Below are positions 39,012 through 48,838 of a stretch of DNA of 64,000 nt, in pieces. Each line of letters begins with the position of its first letter. Within the stretch, counting starts at the first letter, position 1. Below the pieces are notes generated by a model. That model made no database searches. It saw only the letters and a program-made list of their open reading frames with translations, and was not told the origin of the DNA. The position numbers were made by a program, and so were the translations under genes. Origin of the DNA: Gamsiella multidivaricata (lineage: Eukaryota; Mortierellomycota; Mortierellomycetes; Mortierellales; Mortierellaceae); contig NW_026251717.1 of NCBI RefSeq assembly GCF_025024155.1, forward strand, positions 248,001 to 312,000. Direction: 5' to 3'.

Positions 39012-41806
39012 TTATTCTATTGTCATCAATTGGGAGAAGCGATCAAGTCTACTGCTCCGTCCTCTCGTCTCCAGCCCTTGAGCATTCTTCTGTAAGTCCT
39101 CCCATGCAGGCTCAATCATACTCAGCTTGACGCGGTCGAAATTTGATACAAACTTGTCCACAAACGTCGTGATCTTCAGGCGTAACTGGATCTCCGCTAC
39201 ACTCGACTTGTCTACTGCAGATCCATTGTTGATGGAGCTGACAGTCGAGGCTGCGGTTGTGCTTGGTATCAATGGCGAGAATTCTCCTTCTGTTGATGCG
39301 GATATGATCTGTGATTTCTGTAGCACACCATAATCGCCAGTAGGACCATCCAAACCGATGGCTGGGCTTGAAGGCGGTGGCTGCGAAGTGGGCGTGAGGA
39401 CAAGGTGTTCAACCAGAGCGAGACATCCAACCAGCATCCCCAAAAACCGAGGTACCATTGGTCTCATGGCCTCAAATTGTTTTCGAGAGCGAGATGAGAG
39501 CTGGCGCTGGGTCAATTGCTCCGACAGTGTCATTATTTTGCCTGTAACCCTCAGGATCGCAGCGTGAATACTTTGAATAATAATGATCCAAGCAGGCAGG
39601 TTATTGGCGAATGTCGCTACGGCTGGGTCATCGGGCTTCTCAGCAGGCCAGGCAGCGAGACTAGTGCGCAACTGGAATTGAAAAGTTTGCTCTGAGGAAA
39701 ACGATGCAGTATTGGAGAATACAGCAGCGTCATCAAACTTGAAAATGACTTCGATGGTTGGCGTGAACTCCGTTGAACTGTCGTGTTCGTTCGTCATGGT
39801 GAATGTCGCAGAACTGTAGGAATCATATTGTACCAGCGTTGCCTGGCAATGAGCAGCTTCCTTCCGCAAGGCCGACCACTCATCGAATCGACATGTTGAG
39901 TACTGATTGATCCAGGAGGTGCATCCTGCTATTTCGTCTGAAAGACTGGCTGAACTGGGTGGTGTATATTTGTTCAAGAGAAAGATGATCAATCCACTGT
40001 AGTAGCTGAACCAGGGCGATTTTGTGATATCCATGTTCAAGTATACGTTGAGTTCGCCGTGGCTAGCCTTATCCCTCAAACGCGGTCCATATCCTAAAAG
40101 AAATAGGTCGTTGAGCAAGTTCTACGGCAATAAACATTTATCAGTATCATCATTTTATGCCACAGTCTACGTTGCTACTAAAGTGCCATGAACTGGACTC
40201 TTACCATGACTTGATCACCGAATTCCAGATAGAGATTGTTAGGTATCCTGGACGCATCGTATTCTTTCAAGACTGGGGACTCGACATCGTAGTATTCCGC
40301 AGGGACGATCCTGTCTAGGACTACATCCAGCGTCAAATAATACTCTCCTGCTATCAACGCGCTCCTGCGATCCTCCTTGCACTGATTCACCGCGACATAG
40401 ACCAAGCGAAGCGCATGCTCAACCAATGGCAGAGTAGACATAACAAACACAAAACTGCTGTTATATACACCCGACTCCAGGTTTCGGCACGCTTCCGCCC
40501 ATTGCGAGATGGTTCCTGAGGTGACAAAGGCACTCTTACCAATGAGGTTGTCCAATATACTAACTAGCTGTGATGGGTCCAAAGAAGGCGGACTTGGCCC
40601 AAACGCCACCTCTTCAAACATAGAATCGAATCCATCAGATGCCGACCGCTGTCGCTGCCCAAAGTAATATGATTTGGGACTCTGATGCCGAATCTGTAGA
40701 GGGACGGCTAGCTTTGCTTTAGCTTCATGCGTGATAGTCATAGTGACAGCAATCAACATCGCGCCGTATGCGTCCAAGGGAATTGGGTCTCCTGGGATGA
40801 TGAACCCATGCCAGAGCAAGTTGCGGATGTTGAGTGTGAGCGGTGATCCAATCATCGTCTTGAGCGTGCGTATCTAGACATTGGACAAAGAGTAGTACGC
40901 GGTTTAGGATGCTATAATTCAATAAGTCGAGGTCAAGAACACGGGAGTCGTCGCAATTACCAATGTTCGATCGATACAATTTGTCAAGCAAGGAACTGTC
41001 AAAAGGTCTCGAACCAGAAACGGAATGAATTTGTCTGGTCCCTGAAGTGTAAATATAATCTATTTTATACATATATAGGGGACCGTCCTTTGAGAACAGC
41101 GATCGAGCAAACATGTTCCTTGGCATGATCCATTTTACACGCTAGAAAAACATACATTGCTGACCAGTTGCTCCAGGACCGTCGACCCAACAAGCCATGC
41201 CTGGTCATACTGTCCATTGGTATACAACTCGAACCAAATCTCTGCCGCCCGTCCGCCAGACACGCCCAGCCATTTCAGCTGCTCTGCATACATAGTTCTG
41301 AAGGATACTGCGGTATCGTGCTTTTGCACTTGCAGCTCTGATAACACGAACATACATGCCCTCTTAAAAAGATCCAGATCGCAAGGGTCAATCGAAGTGG
41401 CGACAGGTCCTTCTATGACCGCCTGCGGCAAGCAGCACTGGATGGATTCGATGGAGAGCAGTCCTTGGTCGCTGAGGAAGCGCGAGGGAGGCTCCTGGGA
41501 GTTGCTGAATGACGAGATATGGATAGCATCGTAGCACACAAGGTCGCTGACCAACTGTGGGAGGAATGCGGCCCCTGGGGACATGCTGCAAAGTGTATGT
41601 GAATGGTGAGTTGAAAAGCAGAGAATGCAACGATTCGATCTCGCTCACCAGGAGAGTGCACAGCCCAGTGGATCCACGGCGAACTTTAATTCTTTGATAG
41701 TCAGGGACGGGCACGACAGACCAACTCCATCTTTGACATCCCTAAGATCTGTCATCTCTTCGTAGAAAAAAACCTCTTCACGGCTGACCTTGCTGGGGGC
41801 TGCCAT
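39012..41806 (-). CDS. ERMARD: ERMARD-like protein (DUF4209-type)
   Basis: Five exons with consistent phases: 41806-41649, 41585-41156, 41041-40961, 40873-40205, 40121-39012; 815 aa. It matches the animal ER membrane-associated RNA degradation protein at two hallmark segments. One is FLVRDLL followed by [17 protein letters not shown] (residues ~231-247). The other is [15 protein letters not shown] (~457-471), in the same order and spacing. R-N-L-x-x-H-G and R-D-x-x-S-H-G-E are the conserved DUF4209-like helices. Hydrophobic stretches near residues 620-700 ([31 protein letters not shown]) agree with the C-terminal membrane anchors of ERMARD. In animals it is linked to ER-associated RNA decay; the fungal role is unknown. 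Confidence 0.8.
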
Positions 41807-42179
41807 GTCTCTTTCAGCTGGCTATTACTGCCGCCGGAAATATCGCCCTTCAAGCAACAATCAAATACCACTAAACCGGCAACTGCATACTTTTGTTGCA
41901 GCCCTCGCTACTTCTCAGCATAACGACAATAATGCTCGGACGACGACTCTAGTGGACTAAATTATCACCATTGAAGTGACGATAAGCGAAGGGCAATAAA
42001 AACATCGAATAGCGCTTCTTTAAGCAAAGAACTGCCTCCTTTACAGATAGAGAGGGCTGAGTCGAGCCTATCCCAGTGATTCGACTAAAAATGGAAGTTG
42101 CATGTTTCCAGCCGATTCATTTAAAGAGGGCTGGGTCCAAGCCTACGCGATGTCGTACTCAGGCTGTAAACGAGCCTAA
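41807..42179. other. Intergenic, upstream of the ERMARD-like gene and the tandem array
   Basis: No gene is seen. GAGGGCTGAGTCGAGCCTA at about 42050 and GAGGGCTGGGTCCAAGCCTA at about 42126 form a loose direct repeat. Confidence 0.5.
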
Positions 42180-42719
42180 CCAACTGCGAGTGTTGCGTGC
42201 ATTCATGTGTCAAGAAACCTAGCCTGTACTCCTCCTTCCGTTCTGTTTACACCAGGGCTGAGGATAACAGACATGAATGTATGTTTTTCCTGGACAGCCC
42301 TCGCTTCTCGCGCATATATGCTTAGAGATAATGTTTATTCCTGTGCCACATTTTGATCCTTCGTGCACTCATCTCTCCAGCTGTGGAAACTGGGGGATAT
42401 GAACGTGTGCGCAACTGCTTGTCTGTACAGTCTCTCGACAGCCCTGAGCTTGCTTCTCAAACACCTTCGTGCGCTCGAAGTTACTATCAGCGGAATCAAT
42501 GCACACAATCGCCTTGTGTAAAAGAATTCTTTCTCAGCATGCTTTACCTCGCTGGACCCTCTCCTCAAACATACTGCTCCACAATGGGTTGTCTCGATGT
42601 CAAGGACACGAGGGGACCCTGTTGACAGTTCACACAGCTACAGATTATCCTGCATCTAAGGCCAACTTGCACCCCAGTTTAGGGTCGACCAAAGCTTTGC
42701 GTCTTGATGACTTGTTGAC

Positions 42720-42772
42720 TTGTTATTGTTGTTGTTGTTGTTGTTGTTGACCTGCTGTTGTTGGTGTTGTTG
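42720..42772. repeat. (TGT)n tract, unit 1
   Basis: A TGT-rich microsatellite about 420-470 bases upstream of the first ML gene. Equivalent tracts lie at about 44794-44830 and 46869-46897 in units 2 and 3 and differ in length. The poly-Cys frames they create are not genes. Confidence 0.85.
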
Positions 42773-43069
42773 TTATCTCGCCTTCTTTCATGCTCAACAT
42801 GCCAGTTACTTTATGCAGTGGATACATGATTTACACATTGCGCCAACCGTTTTCCTTTTGGACACCTGTCAGCGAATATTACACAAGGAGTCGGGGCACT
42901 CAGTAGACCATTTGATACGCGTCGAGCCCTGTGGAGTATGCGCTACACAAAGAAGACCTGTGGGCGTAAAATAAGCACAGCACATACATGGCCAATATTA
43001 TTCTCCAATGCAGATGGCCATGTCGAATGCGTTCTCGGCTCGAAGCTTCCGTGTATCCTTCTTTTTCCT

Positions 43070-43077
43070 TATAAAAA
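43070..43077 (+). promoter_or_regulatory. TATA box, ML gene 1
   Basis: TATAAAAA lies 118-125 bases upstream of the ATG at 43195, followed by a pyrimidine-rich leader (TTCTTTCTTTTC, CCATCCGCCTCCTC). The same layout recurs in the other two units. Confidence 0.6.
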
Positions 43078-43194
43078 GAACAAGGAGCCTTCTTTCTTTT
43101 CTTTTTCTGTTATCCATCCGCCTCCTCTTCACAACCCTGCCCTCCCAAGCTCCTTCCCAAGAAAAATCAAGAAAAATCAACCAAATCTCCGACC

Positions 43195-43746
43195 ATGAGA
43201 TTCACCGCTATCGCTGCCCTTCTCCTTGCCGCCGTCGCAAGCGCCCAGTCTCCTCCCTTCTCGAACTGCGCGCCCGGTGCCACGGATATGACGGTGACCA
43301 GCTTCAGCTTGAGCCCCGATCCTCCATGTGTCGATCAAACTTACTGTAGCAATGTCACCGGAACCCTCAACACCCCTATCATCGACGGTGCCAAGTTGGC
43401 GATCACTGGCAGGTATGGTGGACGCGTCATTTACACCGACAACCATGACCTGTGCACCCTCCTTGCCGCCTCTGGACACCCTTGCCCTGTTTCCGTCACC
43501 ACCACCAGTCTCTCTCTCTGCGTTCTCTTGAAGCCTAATTCCCCCCTTAATGTAAGCCGGAAACACGATACTAAGTGCTTATAGGTGTTTTTCTTTTTTT
43601 TTTTTATTGACGCGCTTCTGACCATCTTTTCTTTTTATCGATGACTTCAATAGTACCCCATGGCGCTGACTATCCAGGCCAACAACGGCAACGGCAATGT
43701 GCTCTTCTGCCAGGTCGCCACGGTCGTTCCCCGGGCGTGCTCTTAA
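43195..43746 (+). CDS. Secreted ML-domain (MD-2/NPC2-like) lipid-binding protein 1
   Basis: Two exons, 43195-43551 and 43654-43746, joined in phase 0; 149 aa. A signal peptide (MRFTAIAALLLAAVASAQ) is followed by a single ML domain. It has the family's lipid-binding beta-sandwich features: FSLSPDPPC, CSNVTGTL, GAKLAITGRYGGRVIYTDNH, GHPCPV, and a final strand LTIQANNGNGNVLFC ending in a Cys. Eight Cys in the mature protein fit four disulphides. The length is typical for the family, which binds sterols or phospholipids; the ligand here is unknown. This is the most diverged of the three in the N-terminal 20 mature residues (PPFSNCAPGATD). Confidence 0.85.
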
Positions 43747-45126
43747 ATCAGTCGAGCAGGCTCACACTCTCCACGGTTCTCCAAAACATCCCCTTCTCTT
43801 CTTATTCCTTCTTTTTAAAAGAAAAGCATTTGGCAGTAGGCGAGGGCGATTTTTGTTTTCTAATATTTACTGCTGATTTATCTGGCAACAACAGAAAATA
43901 AATTATTATTGGAGGTCAAACCATATATCTGTCTCTCGACTCGGGTGATGCCTGGACGCGTATGACACGCGGGGGTTGGAAGAAAAGGAAGAAGTAGGAG
44001 GTGGATCATAAATGGAAGAGAAATGTACAACTTCTTGATTAGCTGCTAATACTAATCCTTGCGAGACAGAAAAAGAAAAGAAAAGATGCGCTGTTGATTT
44101 GTGACGCCATATTCCTGCGCGTCGTGCATTTAACCGCGGTCGGTCGCTGTGTCACACAGCTGCCTGTTCATTCTTCCATCTGTACCGCTTTCATGACCTG
44201 GTTAAAAGGGCTTCGGCGCCATTGACAATGAATTCCTGCTGCTTTCCAAACCAACTGCGAGCACTACGTGCATCCATGTGTCAAGAAACCTAGCCTGTAC
44301 CCCTCCTTCCGTTCTGTTTACACCAGGGCTGAGGATAACAGACATGAATGTATGTTTTTCCTGGACAGCCCTCGCTTCTCGCGCATATATGCTTAGAGAT
44401 AATGTTTATTCCTGTGCCACATTTTGATCCTTCGTGCACTCATCTCTCCAGCTGTGGAAACTGGGGGATATGAACGTGTGCGCAACTGCTTGTCTGTACA
44501 GTCTCTCGACAGCCCTGAGCTTGCTTCTCAAACACCTTCGTGCGCTCGAAGTTACTATCAGCGGAATCAATGCACACAATCGCCTTGTGTAAAAGAATTC
44601 TTTCTCAGCATGCTTTACCTCGCTGGACCCTCTCCTCAAACATACTGCTCCACAATGGGTTGTCTCAATGTCAAGGACACGAAGGGACTCTGTTGACCGT
44701 TCGAATAGCTGCAAATTATCCTGCATCTAAGGCCAACTTGCACCCCAGTTTAGGGTCGACCAAAGCTTTGCGTCTTGTTGACTTGTTGACCTGTTGTTAT
44801 TGTTGTTATTGTTGTTGTTGTTGTTGCTGTTCTCTCGCCTTCTTTCCTGCTCAACATGTCAGTTACTTTATGCAGTGGATACATGATTTACACATTGCGC
44901 CAACCGTTTTCCTTTTGGACACCTGTCAGCGAATATTACACAAGGAGTCGGGGCACTCAGTAGACCATTTGATACGCGTCGAGTCCTGTGGAGTATGCGC
45001 TACACAAAGAAGACCTGTGGGCGTAAAATAAGCACAGCACATACATGGCCAATATTATTCTCCAATGCAGATGGCCATGTCGAATGCGTTCTCGGCTCGA
45101 AGCTTCCGTGTATCCTTCTTTTTCCT

Positions 45127-45134
45127 TATAAAAA
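45127..45134 (+). promoter_or_regulatory. TATA box, ML gene 2
   Basis: TATAAAAA 118-125 bases upstream of the ATG at 45252, in sequence almost identical to unit 1. Confidence 0.6.
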
Positions 45135-45251
45135 GAACAAGGAGCCTTCTTTCTTTTCTTTTTCTGTTATCCATCCGCCTCCTCTTCACAACCCTGCCCT
45201 CCCAAGCTCTTTCCCAAGAAAAATCAAGAAAAATCAACCAAATCTCCGACC

Positions 45252-45824
45252 ATGAGATTCACCGCTATCGCTGCCCTTCTCCTTGCCGCCGTCGCAAGCG
45301 CCCAGTCTTCTTCCTTCTCGAAGTGCGTCATTTACCCGAACAATACGGCCTATCCCACGGAATTGACGGTGACCAGCCTTAGCTTGAACCCCGACCCTCC
45401 GTGTATTGGCCAAAATTACTGTATCAATGTCACCGGAACCCTCAGCACCCCTATCATCAACGGCGCCAAGTTGGCGATCTCTGGCAGATATGGTGGACGC
45501 GTCATTTACACCGATAACCAGGACCTGTGCACCGTCCTCGCCGCCTCTGGACATCCCTGCCCTGTTCCCATCACCACCACCAGTCTCTCTCTCTGCGTTC
45601 TCATGATGACTTATACCCCTCCTGTAAGTCGGAAACATAATACTAAGTGCTTATGGGGGGGGATTATTTTAAACAAAGCTATTGACGCGCTTCTGACCAT
45701 CTTATCTTTTTGTCGACGACTTTAATAGATTCCTCGCAATATGACTATCGAGGTCACCAACGGCAACGGCAATCGGCTCTTCTGCCAGGCCACCATGAAC
45801 CTCGTTCCCAAGAAGTGCACTTAA
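45252..45824 (+). CDS. Secreted ML-domain protein 2
   Basis: Exons 45252-45623 and 45729-45824, phase 0; 155 aa. The signal peptide matches gene 1, with the same eight Cys. It differs by a longer N-terminal segment after the first Cys (SKCVIYPNNTAYPTEL) and a changed last exon (IPRNMTIEVTNGNGNRLFC, ending KKCT). Domain landmarks: LSLNPDPPC, CINVTGTLSTPIINGAKLAI, GGRVIYTDNQDLC. Probably secreted; ligand unknown. Confidence 0.85.
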
Positions 45825-47198
45825 ATCAATTGAGCAGGCTCGCCCTCTCCACGGTTCTCCAAAACATCCCCCTTCTCTTCTTATCACTTCTTTTTAAAAG
45901 AAAAGCCTTTGGCAGTGGGGAGGGCGATTTTTGTTTTCTAGTATTTATTGCAGATTTATCTGGCAACAACAAAAAATAAATTATTATTGGAGGTCAAACC
46001 ATATATCTGTCTCTCGACTCGGGCGATGCCTGGACGCGTATGACATGCGGCGGTTGGAAGAAAAGGAAGAAGTAGGAGGTGGGTCATGAAGGGAAGAGAA
46101 ATGTACAACTTCTTGATCAGCTGCTAATACTAACCCTCGCGAGACAGAAAAGATGCGCTGTTGATTTATGACGCCATATTCCTGCGCGTCGTGTATTTAA
46201 CCGCGGTCGGTCGCTGTGTTACACAGCTGTCTGTTCGTTTTTCCATCTGTACCGCTTTGGTCACATAGCATGACTGGTTAAAAGGGCTTTGGCGCCCTTG
46301 ACAATGAATTCCTTGCTGCTTTCCAAACCAAATACGAGTACTGTATGCACTCCATGTGTCAAGAAACCTAGCCTGTACTCCTCCCTTCGTTTCGTTTACA
46401 CCAGGACTGAGGATAACAGACCTGAATGTATGTTTCTCTTGGACAGCCCTCGCTTCTCGTGTATATATGCTTAGAGATACTGTTTATTCTTGTGCCACAT
46501 TTTGATCCTTTGTGCACTCATCTCTCCAGCTGTGGAAACTGGGGGATATGAACGTGTACGCAACTGCTTGTCTGTACAGTCCCTCAACAGCCCTGAGCTT
46601 GCTTTACAAACAGCTTCGTGCACCCGAAGTTACTATCAGTGGAATCAATGCACACGATCGCCTTGTGTGGACGAACTCTTTCTCAGCATGCTTTACCTCG
46701 CTGCAGCCTCTCCTCAGACATCCTGCTCCACAATGGGTTGTCTCGATACCAAGGGCAAGAGGAGACTCTGTTGACTATTCGCACAGCTACAGAGTATCCT
46801 GCAACTAAGGCCAGCTAGCACCCCAGTTTAGGGTCGACCAAAGCTCTGCGACTTGTTGACTTGTTGACCTGTTGTTGTTGTTGTTGTTGTTGTTATTACC
46901 GTTCTCTCGCCTTCTTTCATGCTCAACATGTCAGTTACTTTATGCGGTGGATACAAGATGTACACATTGCGCCAACCGTTTTTCATTTGGGCACCTGTCA
47001 GCGAATATTACACAAGGAGTCGGGGCACTCAGTGGACCATTCGATACGCGTCGAGTCCTGTGGAGTATGCGCTACACAAAGAAGACCTGTGGGCGTAAAC
47101 TAAGCACAGCAGACACATGGCCAATATTACTCTCCAATGCAGATGACCATGTCCAATGCGTTCTCGGCTCGAAGCTTCCGTGTATCCTTCTTTTTCCT

Positions 47199-47206
47199 TA
47201 TATGAA
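47199..47206 (+). promoter_or_regulatory. TATA-like site, ML gene 3
   Basis: TATATGAA takes the place of the TATAAAAA of units 1 and 2, 107-114 bases upstream of the ATG at 47313. The weaker match may mean different expression of this copy. Confidence 0.45.
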
Positions 47207-47312
47207 GAGCAAGGACCTTTCTTCCTTTTCTTTTTCTGTTATCCATCTTCCTCCTCTTCACCATCCAGCCCTCCCAAGCTCCTTCTCGAAAAAAGCAACC
47301 AAGTCTCCGACC

Positions 47313-47883
47313 ATGAGATTCACCGCCATCGCTGCCCTTCTCCTTGCCGCCGTCGCAAGCGCCCAGTCTTCTTCCTTCTCGAACTGCGTGACCGCTGCCG
47401 CGGACATGACGGTGACCAGCTTCAGCTTGAGCCCTGATCCTGTGTGTGTCGGCCAAAATTACTGTATCAATGTCACCGGAACCCTCAGCGCCCCTGTCGT
47501 CACCGGCGCCAAGTTGGTGGTCACTGGCAGGTGGAGTGGACACATCGTTTACACTGACAACCAGGACTTTTGCACCGTCCTCGCCGCCTCTGGACGTCCC
47601 TGCCCTGTTCCCATCACCACCACCAGTCTCTCTCTCTGCGTTCTCATGAAGCCTACTTATCCCGCTAATGTAAGTCGGAAACATGATACTAAGTGCCTAT
47701 GAGTGTTTATATATCATTGTTTTTTTATTCTAAAGCAATGATATTGACGCGCTTCTGATCATCTTATCTTTTTGTCGACGACTTCAATAGGTCCCCCTGG
47801 CGCTGACTATCCTGGCCACCAACGGCAACGGCAATGTGCTCTTCTGTCAGGCCGCCACGGTCATTCCCCAGAATTGCTCTTAA
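47313..47883 (+). CDS. Secreted ML-domain protein 3
   Basis: Exons 47313-47669 and 47791-47883, phase 0; 149 aa. The signal peptide is the same as in copies 1 and 2. It keeps the eight Cys (FSNCVT, DPVCVG, NYCIN, DFCTV, RPCPV, SLCVL, LFCQ, QNCS). Substitutions cluster in the mature part: ITGRYGGRVIYTDN of gene 1 becomes VTGRWSGHIVYTDN. Likely a functional secreted paralogue. Confidence 0.85.
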
Positions 47884-48110
47884 ATCAATTGAGCAGGCTC
47901 GCACTCTCCACGGTTCTTCAAAACATCCCTCCTTGTTCTCATTCCCTTATTTTTTTTTCTTTTTAAAAGAAAAGCTTTTGGCAATAAGTGAAAGCGATTT
48001 TTGATTTCCAATATTTATTGCAGGTTTATCTGGCAACAGCAAAAAATAAATTATTTTTGGAGATCAAACCATATATCTGTCTCTCGACTCGAACGAATGT
48101 TTGGATGTGT

Positions 48111-48838
48111 GTGAGGCGTGGCAGTCGAAAGTGATGAAGCAGAGAAAGAAGAGAAATGAAGTGAAGTGAAGATAAAGGAAGAAATAAAAGGCGCGTAAAG
48201 GCTTGGCAACGAGGATGCAGCCAACGAATGTCGATCTTGACATTATTACTGTCAAATGCTAGCGCGGATTCGTATTGTAAAGGCTATCAGCATTCATTGC
48301 GCCCTGGAATGACAGCAGGGGGCCTAAGTTGCGCACTGGATGTGAGACGAACAAAGTTGCTGAGACGGGCTCTTTGCGTGTGTCGTTTTGTTATTTTGTG
48401 GGGAAGGGTGGCAGGTCGACAGTGTGAGTGTCGACTTCCTTCTTTTCTGAAGAGTGCCGATGGGAAAGGAAGGTACGCCCCAATTGGCCAACGACTAGAG
48501 CCAGTACAATTGCTGCAGAAAACACTTTTGTTAGGTGGAGGAGAGGAGCCCCGGATGTCGTGGCTGTCCTTTATTCCCCGATATGGTTCCTGGGTTCCCT
48601 TTGCGCCCCAAAGAAGTCGACTTGGAGACTGTTCGTGGCGCGGAATGAAAATTGTTCCAAGGAACAAATCAAAAGGACAGCCCACGTCCCTCCCCAATGG
48701 GACTGTCCCTTGCTGCGAAATAAAGGACTCTCTCCCAAGCTTGCTCTCACCCTCCCTCTCGCACACTCTCTCTTTTGTCCACACCTCCACCTCGTTCCCC
48801 AAGGTCCGCCTACTCTCCATCTATCGCACCGCCGCACA
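48111..48838. other. Intergenic: promoter region of the USP gene
   Basis: Frames on both strands cross this stretch but show no motif. The last ~100 bases are CT-rich (TCTCTCCCAAGC, CTCTCGCACACTCTCTC), a typical leader. Confidence 0.6.

Larger units (their letters stand above)
42180..48110 (+). repeat. Three tandem ~2.06-kb units, each with one ML gene
   Basis: Units begin at the words CCAACTGCGAG/CCAAATACGAG before CATGTGTCAAGAAACCTAGC: 42180-44248, 44249-46325 and 46326-48110 (last one ends early). Each holds about 1 kb of upstream DNA with a (TGT)n tract, a promoter, a two-exon ML gene and a common 3' flank (ACCATATATCTGTCTCTCGA). Units 1 and 2 are nearly identical in the non-coding upstream part; unit 3 is more divergent. 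Confidence 0.95.

Noticed and set aside
42720..42974. Frames with runs of Cys upstream of the ML genes
   Set aside because: Translation of a (TGT)n microsatellite; lengths vary between units and no splice or start context supports them.
48287..48820. 177-codon minus-strand frame upstream of the USP gene
   Set aside because: Complement of the CT-rich leader and promoter; no motif, and it overlaps the likely transcript start of the USP gene.
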